This document shows positions 1 through 11,560 of a stretch of 64,000 nucleotides of DNA, one piece after another. Origin of the DNA: Closterium sp. NIES-65 (Eukaryota > Streptophyta > Zygnematophyceae > Desmidiales > Closteriaceae); contig CANXME010002091.1 in NCBI GenBank assembly GCA_948144175.1, positions 372,001-436,000 on the forward strand, in the 5' to 3' direction. Under the pieces are notes generated by a model. The model saw only the letters and a program-made list of their open reading frames with translations. It was not told where the DNA came from and searched no databases. Made by a program: the position numbers and the translations under genes. Positions within the stretch are counted from its first letter, which is position 1, and every line of letters begins with the position of its first letter.

Positions 1-1139
1 CCCCTCTCCACGCCCCTCCACTCCATTCCCCTCCTCATCCTCGTCCTCCTCCTCATCCTCCCCTTCCCCGTCTCCCCGCGCCCACTCCGGGTCTTCATAC
101 TCCTGCGCGCGCCGCGCCTTCTCTCTCCGCTCCTCCTCCCTCCGCCGCTTCGCCTCCGCCTCGCGCTCCGCCGCCACGCGCCGCGCCTCCGCCTGCTGCT
201 CCTTCACGCGCGGGTCGCGCTTCTTCACGAACGCCGCCAGCTGGCGAACCGCCTCGTTGAACTCGCGCTTCGCCTTCCGCCGAAGCTTCGCGTTTTCTTC
301 CTCCATAAGCCGCCGCACCTGCACGTGTGCGGCATACGTGGCACATGTGGCACACGCGGCATACATAAAAAGAACGGGGCGCGAGGGAAGGGCGGCACAG
401 GCAGGGTATACGAGGATTCAATCGCGTGAGCCCGATTCCCTCATCCCCATCCTGCACCCTGAACCTAAAGTCCTTTCTCGCACATCATTCCAACCGCCCT
501 CATAATGCTCCACTCTTGCACCCGGAACCCTGAACCCTGATCCCCGAAAAATCCATAAACGTCAGCATATCTCACCCGTCGATTGGGAGCTTCGGCCCGA
601 TTGTACTGATCCTTCCACGAAAAGTCGCGCAAGCTCACGAACGACTGCCAGTACTTGAAGAACGCCGACACATCAGCAGCTGAGCTGTCCCTCTTGCCGA
701 ACGGCGGCGCCGACATGTCCACCTCCTCCCCTTTCTGCGCCGCGCGCCGAGCCGCTGCGAGCTCCTTCTCGAAGATCTCGTCGAAAATCTTCGCATACAC
801 TGCGTAAAACCCTTCGCCTGTATCGCCGTAACCAGAGTAGGCGGAGGCGGAAAAGTAACCCCACAGATCTTCGTCTTCGTCTTCGTCGTGGTTTTCGCCA
901 TCGTGGTGCGTGTCGCCGCGAAGGATCGAGTCGCGATGGCTGTCGTACCACGCTCGCTCGTGCTTATCGCTTAGCACTTCGTACGCGCTTTGGATCTGCT
1001 TGAACATCGCTGTAGCGTGCTCGACATTGTTCTGATTCTTATCGGGGTGCCACTGTAACGCGAGCTTGCGATACGCGGATTTGATATCGTCCGCCGATGC
1101 GGAGCGATCCACGCTCAGCACCTCGTAGTGGCACCGCAT
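1..1139 (-). CDS. DNAJC21: DNAJC21/Jjj1-type J-domain co-chaperone, 5' part (two exons, continues past the left edge)
   Basis: This is a host gene, read on the minus strand as exon 1 at 1139-576 (188 codons) and exon 2 from 318 to beyond position 1 (106 codons in the window, all open). Family knowledge: yeast Jjj1 and animal DNAJC21 stimulate Hsp70 during late cytoplasmic maturation and recycling of 60S ribosomal factors. Seen: a J domain at residues about 3-68 with HPD at 31-33, then the family block [18 protein letters not shown], a PPFG motif, FSWKDQY and APNRR at the end of exon 1. Exon 2 continues with [20 protein letters not shown] and [10 protein letters not shown], then a charged coiled-coil-like stretch and an acidic run. 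The C2H2 zinc fingers usual in the family would lie outside the window. The start at 1139 places the J domain at the N terminus; an in-frame ATG at 1325 would add 62 residues with no family resemblance. The nearest transposon begins about 1 kb upstream. Confidence 0.9.
319..575 (-). other. Spliceosomal intron of the DNAJC21-like gene
   Basis: On the minus strand the intron starts GTGAGATATG at 575 and ends GTGCAG at 319. It is 257 bp, phase 0, and splits the conserved [14 protein letters not shown] motif exactly at a codon boundary, so both splice sites are supported by protein similarity as well as by the GT-AG rule. Confidence 0.85.
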
Positions 1140-2189
1140 CGTGACGGCCACGTGGCAAAGCTCGAATCGGAATGCTTTAGATGCTTTACTTGAGACTAGC
1201 CACTGCGCGTCGTGACAAGCGCGACAGGCAGCTACACCCGCCTCTACAGCTTCTCGCAGTCCAGGATTCCTAAGGCAAAAAAGTCGATCTGAAAGAAACG
1301 CCTCCCGACCCGAGCAGCGTGGCAAAACAGAATGCTCTAAGGTGCGGTATAGATAGCTCCAAACATCTAAAATAGGGCAAAATAGCGCGACGCAGCCGAT
1401 CGCGCGCCTAACTCAATCCTGTCGACCAAGTTCTCACCGCACGTAGGGCGACCGAACCCATGGAAAATGAATTGACCTGTATGCGCTTTCGCGATTGTAA
1501 TTGCCAATTGTGATGCGCTGGAATCGATGTTTTGTCTCGACATCATTGTGTCGCGTGCAGGCCCCTAGATTCGTTCTGGACCAGGCTGATCCATCAGCCT
1601 TAGTACGGAAAAAAACGTTGAGAGTCAGCGTTACCTAAGAAAAAAACGCTGACACTTCAGCGTTTATAAAAAAAACGCTGATCTTAAAAAGCTTTGATTT
1701 TAAGCAGAATTAAAAATTACATATAAAAGGAATTATACTATTTCCCACCCCCCTACCAAGTTCTAACCTTTTGGATATTTGTAATTCGAAAAATATAGGC
1801 ATTCCCAATCGTGCATGGTACCTGCACTACAGACGCGCATACCGACCAAACTGACCAGCGCATTACTTATGTTTGTAGAGATGCACTTGGTACCATTTCC
1901 TTGCCAGTCCACTAGATTAGGCCATCTACTTTAACAACACTAGGTTCTAACATTTTAGATCCATATATTTTGAGAGATTTCAAAGCTCCAGCTCCGCCTT
2001 GTAGCGGCGCACAAGCGTGCATAGTGACCAGGGCTCAGGCTATCAGGGTAAATGCTCGTTCTTGACCGAAAATCCAAGGTATTTGTTAGCCAAACTCGGA
2101 TTTTTACAGGCGATTTTTTCTTCGAGCCGTGACTGAATCCGAGCACTTCCAGGACTGACTCTGATGAATCCGAGTAGTCAACAGGGGCC
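1140..2189. other. Intergenic stretch upstream of the J-domain gene
   Basis: I see no convincing gene. The first part probably holds the promoter and 5' UTR of the minus-strand J-domain gene, but I cannot name a promoter motif. From about 1600 the DNA becomes A/T-rich with runs of A, unlike the GC-rich neighbours. It contains small inverted repeats (ATGGTACC at about 1817 against GGTACCAT at about 1889) and two similar TTCTAAC-containing stretches near 1762 and 1943, which may be decayed small transposons. Confidence 0.5.
1624..1681. repeat. Cluster of inverted AACGCTGA motifs
   Basis: AACGCTGA and its complement TCAGCGTT alternate four times within 58 bp, separated by A-runs. The middle pair forms a 9-bp stem, AAACGCTGA/TCAGCGTTT, with a 4-base loop. 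Function is unknown; it may be a decayed foldback repeat. Confidence 0.5.
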
Positions 2190-4068
2190 TGCCTTGAAGA
2201 CAGGCGGAGAACCCGGCGGCCGCTTCACCCTAAAAATCCACATGCCACTGACGATGTTCGCCCCAGGCGGGGGAACCTCGTCAACGTAGGTGCCTGTGGA
2301 CTTCCAGGAAGCCATCTCTGTGTCCATAGCTGCCTGCCACTGAGAGGAGTAGGGACCCTCTATTGCCTCCGCGTAAGAGCGCGGAGTCGGGATGTCAAGT
2401 GCATCCGGGTCTCCCTCAGGGGTAAGCAGTACGGACACGAGATGAGGTGAAGCAGCAGCCAAACACTGGAACTCCTCCTGCCTGTCCTCAAGGACGTCCG
2501 TGCCAAGGGCCCACTCACTCCCGACGGACGGAGGACAGACAGACTCAGACTCAGCGACAAGACTAGCAGCGTAGTCTAGACGACAGCGAGCAGCAAAGTC
2601 GACGAGCTCAGCAACTAGGGCAGACGCAGCAGTGGACTCAAAGGAAATGTCAGTGATGAGAGTAGCAAGGAGACGCGTGACAGTAGGACTGGCAGCACGA
2701 AGAGAGTCCGACTTCGGGTCGGCAAGAGCAGAAAGAGAGGACTCAGGAGGAGAAGGCAAAGGGGCACGCAGAGGAGCAGTGGACGGACGTAGAGACATCC
2801 GGTGCGTGCCAGGGACCGGAGGAGGACGCTGACGCGAACCACGACCACTAGTGCGAGCAGGACGGACAGGCGACACAGGGCGAGACGCAGGCTCACGACG
2901 CTCAGCGAGACCTCCAGTAGGACCAGTGTAGGGAGAAGGAGCAGGCAGTGGGGAGGCCGGCTATAACTGGAACTGTGACGGGACAGGCTGTGGACACTCT
3001 AAGGGAGGAGGAGGACCAGTAGAAGGCGGAAGACCAAGAACCTGCTGAAGGAGCGGAACGAAGTACGGCCGAGGCCGTGCGGCGACTCCAGACACAGTAG
3101 GGACAGCACCAGTACCCCCAGTGGTAGCACCAGTGCCAGCAGTACCTCCAGCTCCAGCACCCCCAGTAGCTCTAGTAGCTCTAGGACCTCCAGCAGCACC
3201 AGTAGAACCCCCAGCAGGACCGCCTCCAGGACCGACAGCAGTAGCCTCAGCGCCAACACCCTCAGCAGCTCCAGCTCCAGTCAGACCCGCAGGCCCAGCA
3301 GCTCTAGTACTCCCAGGACGAGCATCTCCGAGACCCGCGACACCAGCACCCTCAGTAGCCGAAGAACCTCCAGCTCCTGCAGCACGCCTCCAGCGCCGGG
3401 CAAACCACTCGCGCAGCTCCTGTGGAGAGAGTGGCTCCCGCCAAGACGAAGCACCCGGAGAACCGCCAGGCACAGTACCGCCAGACGCGACACGAGCAGG
3501 CCCAGCTCCCTCAAGCTCCGCACCCTTAGGCTCAGCACCTCCAGGCGTAGCACCCCCACGCTCAGCACCCCCAGTCGTAGCACCCCCAGGCTCAGCACCC
3601 CCAGGCGTCGTACCCCAGGCTCAGCACCCCCAGGCTCAGCACCCCCAGTAGTAGTACCCTCAGGCTCAGCACCCCCAGGCGTAGCACCCACACGCTCAGC
3701 ACCCCCAGAGTCAGCACCCTCAAGCTCAGCACCCTCAGCAGCACCAGAGTCACCAGTAATTTTGACAGGCTCGACTGCGTCTACCTGGGACACACCTGAA
3801 GGGGCAAGACCCTGAGGGGGGAGGGGGTCTACCGGGGGGGGACCTGGCACAAGGAAGAGCGGTGGCGGGGGGAGGGACGGAGTGCGGTAGGGGAAGAGGC
3901 GGTAGTAGGGGACCGACTCGTCAAACGTGACGTCCTGGGAGGACAGAACACGACGAGAGGTGGGGTGGTAGAACTGCCACCCAGGCACGTCAAGGGGGAA
4001 GCCAAGGAAGACGCAAGGAGTAGCACGAGGGGACAGCTTGTCTGCAGACAAGTAGCGAACAAACGCCC

Positions 4069-4199
4069 TGTTGGAATCACTGAACAGGAATGAATGAATT
4101 AGCAGTGAATGAGTACAAGTACCTAACCCTAGAATTGTGTACCCCCTATAGGATAACCCACTGTAGCCTAAACTAACACAACATATACAATGTTTGACA
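4069..4199 (-). repeat. 3' LTR of B
   Basis: 131 bp, TG...CA ends, next to the reverse-complemented polypurine tract and the conserved 3' block (4200-4432). Confidence 0.9.
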
Positions 4200-4432
4200 C
4201 ACCCCCATAGGCAAAGTGGGGGAGAACTAGGGGTCACAAGACCAGTCAAGGCAAAGCAAGGCAAAACAAGCTCAGGGTGGATCTCAAGGATACCACACGA
4301 ATTCCGAGCACAAGCAAGTGGTCACAAGACCAGTTCACATGCAGGTTTATAATAGAGCAAAAGGTACAATGATCACAACCTAACAAGAGTAAACATGCAG
4401 GTATAGATTTAGAGATCACAGTACAAACAGAC

Positions 4433-6288
4433 TCAAGAAGTAAGCAAGTGAGGTCCAGTAGGCACAAGGCCTAGAAGAGTGCAAAAGCGCTGATGGTCAC
4501 AAGGCTGAAGCGCCTTGGTGAACACATCAGCAGTGTTGGCCTCAGAGGCCACGTAACGCAAGCGAAGCTGACAACGCTGCTGCAGCTCTCGAGCAAGGAA
4601 GTAACGCAGAGCAATGTGCTTCGTTCTGTGCTCCAGTCTGTGCTCCTCACACAAGGCAATGGCTGCCTTGTTGTCGACGTACAGCACTGGAGGAGAACGA
4701 GGCTGCTCTCCAAGGTCGGTCAGCAAGTAGGTGAGCCAGCGTAGCTCTTGGGCCGCCATGGCTGTGGCGTAGATCTCAGCCTCACAACTGGAGCTGAGAA
4801 CAGAAGAAGAGCGAGTAGAACGCCAAGAAACAGAACCAGAGCCAAGACTGAAGGAGTAACCCTGAGACGACCGCTGAGTAGCCTGGTCGTCTGCCCAAGA
4901 AGCGTCTGAGTGCCTAGTGAGAACAACTGGGACTCGCCCTCCAAGCACTAGCCCCATGCCCGACGTACTGCACAAGTAGCGCAACACCCTCTTAGCTGCA
5001 TCCATGTGCTCCTTCCGGTGACGTCCGGGAGCAACATAGCGTGCAAGAATGCTGAGAGGGTATGCAAGGTCTAGTCGAGTGCAGGTCATCAGGTACATGA
5101 GGCAACCCACAAGCTCTGGATACGGGCCACTCGACTCTACGGACTCATCCGAAGGCAGAGCTGAGAGCGAGCGACCGGTAGGCAGAGGAGTGGGCTGAGG
5201 CGAGGAGTACGTGAAGCCGAAGCGCTGAAGGACCTGCTGCACCATGTGTGACTGAGTCAAGGTGATGGTGCGGCGTGCTCTGTCCCGGGTGATCCGCAAG
5301 CCAAGATAGCTTGTCAGTTCACCCAGGTCTGTGCACGTGTGTCTCTTCTGCAGCTCCGACTTCACGTGGGCGAGTGCCACAGTGTCAGCAGTAGCAAAGA
5401 CCAAGTCGTCGACGTACACAAGGACGTAGAACGGCGGCAGTGAGGTGTCAGTGCGTAGAAACAGCGACGGGTCAGCAGTAGAAGGCGCGAACCCAAGAGC
5501 TGCAAGCGTAGTCCTCACCGTGTCGTGCCACTCACGAGGCGCCTAGCGGAGACTGTAGACTGGTCGTCGGAGGCTCCACTGGGTATCAGGAGGGAACGAC
5601 CCAGTGAAGCCAGGTGGACGGCGCAGCCAGATCTCCTCGTGCAGGCAGCCCTGCAGGAAAGCAGTGCTGAAGTCAAGCGAGTGGAGCTCGTAGTCACGCT
5701 GAGCGGCGACGTGCAGCAGAACCCAAAGAGTGGTCATCTTCGGGGTCGGGGAGAAGGTCTGGAAGAAGTCAACTCCCTCTCGCTGACTGAAGCCTCGTGC
5801 AACGTAACGCGCCTTGAAGACAGGCGGAGAGCCTGGCGGCCGCTTCACCCTGAAAATCCACATGCCACTGACGATGTTCGCCCCAGGTGGGGGATGAGGT
5901 CAGCGACTGTGTGAAAGGAGGCCAGGTCGGGAAACAGGTAGGGGAGGGAGAGACGGCCTAGTGCGGCAGAGGCAGGTGAGGAGTAGCGAGCAACTACAGC
6001 TGTGTACAGTGCCTGTGCAGTCTTGTGCTGACCAAAGTGCTCGCGTTCGTCTATCGGCAGGGAGTTGCGAATGGCGAAGCGAGCGTGGGCATCACGAGTC
6101 TGCCACTGTGAGCGAGCAGTGCTGTCAGCAGTAGCAGCACGGGCAGTGACATGGCGTAGGGCGTGATCGTACAGTGAGATGTCATCCTTGGCTGTGAGCT
6201 GTAGGTAGAGGTGCAGGTCGTCGAGCCAGGTGTCAAACTTCACAGGGCGGCCCTCAGCATCGAACACGAGAACCTGTGGGCTAGCCAT
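4433..6288 (-). pseudogene. gag and RT-RNase H remains of element B
   Basis: Gag starts at 6288 with MASPQVLVFDAEGRP, and RT/RNase H ends at 4433. RT shows the MWIFRVKRPPGSPP and YVDD motifs, and RNase H shows HSDASWADD and YVDNKAAIAL. The variants QREGVDFF and RHRKEHMDAAKR match element G rather than E, F or H, so B belongs to subfamily 2. Broken. Confidence 0.8.
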
Positions 6289-6299
6289 AGGAACAGTAG

Positions 6300-7366
6300 A
6301 AATAGCAGCAGTAGCAGTAGGAGAAGCAGGTAGGACGAACCAGGTAGGGCAGGGCGGCGCGGCTCGGTTCAGGTCGGGTCGCGGCTCGGCTGGGTGGCGC
6401 GGCTCGGTTCAGTGCGCGCGGCTCGGCTCGGGGCGCGTGGCCTGGCTCGGGGCGCGCGGCTCGGGTCACGGCGGAGACGAGCCGCCCGCTCTCCCTCGTG
6501 TGCTGCGGCGGGAACGGGCCGCCTGGGGCCTCTAGGTGGTGGGCACGGGTCGGCGAGGTCGGCACGGGGCCGGTTGGGGCCCTAGAGGGGCGAGCGCGGG
6601 GCCGATCGGGGCCTGAGCGGGGCTAGCGCGGGGCCAAACGGGGCCTTGACGGGGCTAGTAAGGGGCCGACTGGGCCTGAACGGGGCTAGCGCGGGGCCGA
6701 CGGGTCCTGAAACGGGGCCGACGGGGCCTGAAACGGGGCTAGCGCGGGCCCGATCGGGGCCTGAATGGGGCTAGCGCGGGGCCGACGAGGCCTGAGAGGG
6801 GCTAGCGCGGGGCCGACCGGGCCTGAAACGGGGCTAGCGCGGGCCTACGGGGCCTGAGAGGGGCTAGCGCGGGGCCGACGGGGCCTGAAACGGGGCCAAC
6901 GGGGCCTGAAACGGGGCTAGCGCGGGCCGACAAGGCCTGAGAGGGGCTAGCGCGGGGCCGACGGGGCCTGAAACGGGGCCGACGGGGCCTGAAACGGGGC
7001 TAGCGCGGGCCGACGGGGCCTGAGAGGGGCTAGCGCGGGGCCGACGGGGCCTGAAACGGGGCCGATAGGGCCTGAACGGGGCTAGCGGGGGGCCTGAACG
7101 GGGCCTTAAAGGGGCCGACGGGGCCTGAACGGGGCCGCTAGGGAGAGCGGGCGTGGGGCCGACGGGGCCTGAACGGGGCTAGCGCGGGGCCTGAACGGGG
7201 CCTTAAAGGGGCTGACGGGGCCTGAACGGGGCCGCTAAGGAGAGCGGGCGTGGGGCCGACGGGGCCTGAACGGGGCTAGCGCGGGGCCGTCAAGAGGGGC
7301 CTCTAGGGGCGTGACACGCCGAGGCGCCCTAGGGCACAGGTAGGTAGGTAGGTAGGTAGTTACGTA
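6300..7366 (-). repeat. GC-rich tandem array in the leader of B
   Basis: Degenerate tandem units built on GGGGCCTGAAACGGGGCTAG and GCGCGGGGCCGAC (roughly 30-65 bp, mainly about 6590-7290) fill the untranslated leader between the primer site and gag. A short (TAGG)n run lies at about 7340-7360. Long open frames here are by-products of the repeats. Confidence 0.75.
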
Positions 7367-7417
7367 GTGGTGGGCCCTTAGAAAATTTCGGTCCTAGGAA
7401 GGACCTGCTCTATACCA
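7367..7417 (-). promoter_or_regulatory. Primer-binding site and tRNA-iMet-like leader start of B
   Basis: In element sense it starts TGGTATAGAGCAG, close to the plant copia primer site TGGTATCAGAGC, and ends with the complement of GTGGTGGGCCC. Between them lies a 6-bp hairpin GGTCCT/AGGACC with a 4-base loop. Confidence 0.75.
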
Positions 7418-7549
7418 TGTTGGAATCACTGAACAGGAATGAATGAACTAGCAGTGAAATGAGTACAAGTACCTAACCCTAGAATTGTGTACCCCCTATA
7501 GGCTAACCCACTGTAGCCTAAACTAACACAACATATATAATGTTTGACA
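7418..7549 (-). repeat. 5' LTR of B
   Basis: 132 bp, about 97% identical to the copy at 4069-4199. It is followed (in element sense) by the primer-binding site at 7417 and below. Confidence 0.9.
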
Positions 7550-10309
7550 CGCCCTAGATCCCTAGACACAGAACGCAGACGCATCGCCAACCTTCCCGGT
7601 CCACAGCAAAGCTGGGGAGGTCTCCGGCATGGAGACCCTTGGCTGAAGGTTGATCTGATGCGCCGCGTACCGAACTGCAAACGGCCACAGAAAATGGGGG
7701 GCAGCCGCATGCATCATGGGCGTACGGGCGACGTCCATGACCATGCCAATGCGGCGCTCAGCAATCCCATTTTGCTGTGGAGAGTCCGAAAGCGTGAAGG
7801 TCTGGCGGATGCCTCGTGCACGACAGTAGGCTCGCAGAAGGACAGAGGAGAACTCTCCGCCTCTGTCAGAGTGCAGACGCAGAACAGGAAAGTCCGAGCC
7901 GAAGCTCTGCCTGAGCTGGAGACGAGCTGCGCGGATCCAGTCGATCAACACCTTAGTGACATCACCCTTGCTGCGCAAGGGGAAGACTGTGGTGTAACAC
8001 GAGTAGTCGTCAACCACCAGCACGAACTAGCGCTCGTGACCCTGTCCACAGACGCGGGTTGGGCCCCACACGTCCATGTGAAGCGTCTGCAGTGGGGCCT
8101 CTGTCGGAGGAAACTGGGAGGAGTGAGGGGCAGCACGCTGCCGCCCCTCGACGCAGGGGACGCAGGCAGGGGCAGGCCAAGGGGGAAGGGGAGGGAGGGA
8201 CCGGGGAAGACCAGAGACAAGGACACGGGAGGCCATGCCTTGGAGACAAAGCAGGGAGGGGTGACCAAGGCGGTGGTGCCAGAGGAGAGTCTCGTGAGAC
8301 AGGAGGCGACACGAGCAGGGGGCACACTCAAGACCAGACCTGGACGCTGCAGCAAACACCTGACCCGACGCAGCTACCTGACCAGACGCAGTGACAGGAG
8401 GAGACTCAGTGGTCAGTGTGTACAGGCTCGACCCCGGCCGACGTGTAAACGTGGCCAGGTGTCGGCCTGTCCGAGCGTCCGTGCAATGGGTCACCCGCTG
8501 ACTCGCAGGAGTGAACTGGTGAACCCCCGCATCCTGTAGGTCAGCACCACTCACCAAGTTCGTAGAAAACGAGGGGAGGTAAAGGCCAGACAGGGTGCCA
8601 GAGGGGGCCGCCGGACACGGGAGGACAGTGGAGAAGTGAGCAAGGACAGGACCCCAAGAGGGGTCTGCCAGAGAGACTGCAACTGGCCGACCAAGCGGCG
8701 TGAGTGTGGTGCGGTCTCGAAAGAACGAGCGAGAAGCCCCCGAGTCAAGGGTGAAGGTGTGGGAGGCCGAAGCCGACGCGGTACCTGAGAAAGCAGACTC
8801 ACCAGCATCTGACGAAGCAGACGCACTGGCACCTAGAGCAACAGCCTCGCTAGCACCTAGAGCAGCAACCTCACCAGTACCTAGAGCAGCAGTCTCAATG
8901 CCCGGGTCGGGCGGGAAAGACCTGTAACAGTCAACCTCATCACTAATAGTCACAGCATACATGGCAGCAAGAATAGCATCAAAGTCAAGGTCAAAGATAG
9001 CTACTCCCGCCCTAGACAGCTCGCCCCAGCGGGGGATCTCAGTGGCCTCAGGGAACTGGTGACGCCAAGCGTCCGTCAGGCGGCCAAAGCAGCGCTGGGT
9101 GGAGTGCGCACCCCCGCACTACTCACCCGCGCGGTCGCCGGTGCGTAGAACGTAGGTGCACGGACCAGTACCCCCACCCCGCTGGCGTGCAGCGTACCAC
9201 TCACGGAGCTGCTAAGGGGGGGGGGATGTCACGAGTGCGCTGCTGCTGGTGCTGCTGCTGGCGCTGACCACCAACGGAGCCGACCCTGTCCGCAGCGCCA
9301 CCCCGACCAGCTCCGCCTCCTCCGCCGCCGCCTCCTCCTCCGCCGCCACCTCCGCCACCTCCGCCCTCACCGCCACCGCCGCCTCCGCCTCCACTGCCGC
9401 CACCGACACCTCCACCCCCTCCACCACTCCCACCACCACCCCCACCCCCTCCACTGCCGCCACCGCCACCTCCGCCACCCCCGCCAGCCCCTCCAGCGCC
9501 CTTGCCCCCCTTGCCCTTGCCGGTGCGGCGTCTCCCGCTCGGGGCAGACGCAGCGCCGACCGACTCGAGACCAACGAGATCGGCCGCAGCAGCAGAGGCA
9601 ACAAAGGGCAAAAGGGGGGAGGGGGAACACCCCTCAAAGACGGGGGTGCGAGGGTCACCACGAGAGGCTCCTACAACGACTATGCTCTTCTCTGCCGCTA
9701 GGAGGGCCTTCTCGAGGAGGTCAACGGTGAGAGTGGTGGGGCAAACAGAGAGGAAGTGGTCCCTGACTACGCGGAGAGAGTCCGGGAGCCGGGTGACTAT
9801 GTAGTAGAGGGTGATGTACATGGGGGGGGGGGTTCTTGGCGCAGATTTCAGCAGGAAGCGCAGCGCGGTAGCGAGTGTCACTAGTGCGGAGGTGCGTAAT
9901 GAGGTCAGTGACTGTGGGAAAGGCAGCAAGGTCAAGGAAGAGGTACGGTAGCATGAGGCGGCTCAGTGCAGCAGTGGCAGGGGAGGATTAGCGTGCAACT
10001 ACAGCGTTGTACAAGGTCTGAGCACTCTTGTACTGGCTAAAGTGCGCACGCTCAGAGGTAGGCAGGTGGCGACGCACAGCAAGACGTGCAGCAGCATCGC
10101 GTGTGGCCCACTGTGAGCGAACAGTGGCGTCAGCATCAGCAGCAGGGGCAGGAGAGGCACCAGAAGTGAGGTCAAAGAGGGAGAGACCGTCTGCCCTATC
10201 GCACTGTAGGAAAAGCTGGAGGTCATCTACCCAGACGTCAAAGTCAATGGCCTGACCCTCAGCGTCAAAAGCGAGGACACAAGGGGTAGCCATGACAGCA
10301 GTAGACTAG

Positions 10310-11387
10310 CAGCGCGAACAGTAGGGTAAGGGCAGTGCAGTGATAGAGGCGCTGCTCTTACCGGACAGGGCGGCTCGGGCGGCTCGGCGGCTCGGCGGCT
10401 CGGCAGGAAATGCAGCTCGGTGACTCGGCGGCTCTTGCGGCTCGGGCGACTCAGCGGTACGGCGGCTCGGCAGCAACTGCGGCTCGGCGACTCGGCGGCT
10501 CTGGCGGCTCAGACGGCTCGGCGGTACGGCGGCTCGGCAGCTCGGCGACCCACCGGCTCGGGTGGCTCAGGTGGCGCGGCGGCTCGGGCGGCTCGGGTGG
10601 CTCGGGCGGCTCGGCAGTAGCTCGGCGGCGCCGGCGGCTCGGTGGTGACGGCGGGGCCGCGTGGAGACGGCGGTGGGGCCGGTAGAGGCGGCGCCGGGGC
10701 TGGGAAGGGTAGCGTCGAGGCCGCAGGGTAGGCGACGGGGCCAGCAGAGGCGGCTCTGGGGCCGGGAAGGGCGGCGCCGGGGTCGGGAAGGGCGGCGCCG
10801 GGGCCGGGAAGGGTAGCGCACGGGCCGGGAAGGGTAGCGCCGGGGCTGCAGGGTAGGCGACGGGGCCAGCAAAGGCGGCGCCAGGGCCGGAAAGGGCGGC
10901 GCTGAGGCCGGGAAGGGCGGCGCCGTGGCCGGGAAGGGTAGCGCCGGGGCCGGGAAGGGCGGCGCCGGGGCCGGGAAGGGCGGCGCCGGGGCCGGGAAGG
11001 GTAGCGCCGGGGCCGTAGGGTAGGCGACGGGGCCAGCAGATGCGGCGCCGGGGCCGGGAAGGGCGGCGCCGGGGCCGCAGGGGTAGGCGACGGGGCCGCT
11101 AGGGCGGCTAGGAGGGGGGGTCGCGAGGGCGGCTTGAAGAGGCCGCGAGGGCGGCACGAAAGGGCCGCGAGGGCGGCGCGACGCGACGGAGCCGCGAGGG
11201 CGGCGGATCGGGGCCGCGAGGGCGGCGCGACGCGGCCGCTAGGGCGGCGCGACGTGACGGGGCCGCGAGGGCGACGCGACGGGGCCGCAAGCGCGACGGG
11301 ACCGGGCTGCTAAGGCGGCGCGACAGGGTCGAAAGAGGGGAGCGCGACTCGGGCAGAGTAGAGCGCGCTCCGGGAAGGAAAAAAAAG
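10310..11387 (-). repeat. GC-rich leader array of C
   Basis: Two repeat styles are present. Short GGCTCGGC units lie next to gag (about 10370-10640), and longer units rich in GGGGCCGGGAAGGGCGGC lie at about 10680-11300. No gene is visible. Confidence 0.7.
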
Positions 11388-11435
11388 GTGGTGGGCCCTA
11401 GGAACAGTTCCCACAGGGGAACCTGCTCGATACCA
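11388..11435 (-). promoter_or_regulatory. Primer-binding site and tRNA-iMet-like leader start of C
   Basis: In plus-strand reading it runs GTGGTGGGCCC, then CCCACAGG, then GCTCGATACCA, in the same order as in the 3' half of initiator tRNA-Met. It contains the hairpin GTTCCC/GGGAAC with loop ACAG. Confidence 0.75.
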
Positions 11436-11560
11436 TGTGAAAATGAACGAGAATGAATTGACTAAGGGAAAGTTGAGTACAAGTACAAACCCTAGAAAGT
11501 CGTACCCCATATGTGCTACCCCACTATAGCCTACAACAGCTATGTCATATAAATCTGACA
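11436..11560 (-). repeat. 5' LTR of C
   Basis: 125 bp, TG...CA ends, beside the primer site on its left and the satellite U1 block on its right. The same LTR type occurs as a solo LTR at 52962-53090 and as the 5' LTR of M. Confidence 0.85.

Larger units (their letters stand above)
4069..7549 (-). mobile_element. Element B: short copia derivative inserted in C
   Basis: B has two LTRs (4069-4199 and 7418-7549) that differ at about 3 bases plus one indel, so it is fairly recent. It is flanked by the perfect 5-bp target duplication CGCCC (4064-4068 and 7550-7554). Parts present: 5' LTR, primer site, a long GC-rich leader array, the gag N-terminal half (type 2, FDTWLDDLHLYLQ), RT with YVDD, RNase H, the 3' untranslated block with the polypurine tract beside 4199, and the 3' LTR. 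The gag finger, protease and integrase are absent. At 3.5 kb it is about half the family length. Broken, a few breaks in what remains. It could not move without proteins from relatives. Confidence 0.9.
2190..10293 (-). pseudogene. gag-pol coding region of element C (fossil, interrupted by B)
   Basis: Seen in order: gag with the UBN2-like N terminus FDVWVDDLQLFLQ, the poly-Gly tract, an LREWY motif, the C/C/H/C finger followed by RL.DAWR, a protease with LDSGASRSFF, LWHHRLGHPS and CVPC of the integrase zinc domain, HMDVWGP and LHSDRGGEF of the integrase core, then CVFLGF and the Gly/Pro-rich spacer, and MWIFRVKRPPGSPP of early RT. The 4069-7549 part is not C but the nested element B. Broken, several breaks. 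Confidence 0.8.
2190..11560 (-). mobile_element. Element C: Ty1/copia LTR retrotransposon fossil, interrupted by element B
   Basis: C is a minus-strand copia-type fossil. From its 5' end (right) it has an LTR at 11436-11560, a primer-binding leader, a GC-rich leader array, gag from 10293 with a poly-glycine tract near 9500-9300 and a zinc finger near 9150-9085, protease near 8740, the integrase zinc region near 8270 and the integrase core near 8075-7885. Element B then interrupts the integrase. The rest of C resumes left of 4064 with the integrase end, the GGAEP-type repeat spacer and the start of RT. The RT core, RNase H and 3' LTR are absent, so C stops at about 2190 against unrelated DNA. 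It is broken, with several breaks. Gag reads as type 1 (FDVWVDDLQLFLQ), as in E, F, K and L. It lies against the U1 block of the satellite on its right. Confidence 0.85.

Noticed and set aside
95-457. Gly/Ala/Arg-rich minus-strand frame near the left edge
   Set aside because: It is out of frame with the conserved exon 2 of the J-domain gene and crosses its intron.
1139-1325. A longer N terminus for the J-domain protein from the ATG at 1325
   Set aside because: The extra 62 residues show no family similarity, and the J domain of this family normally begins at the N terminus; kept only as an alternative.
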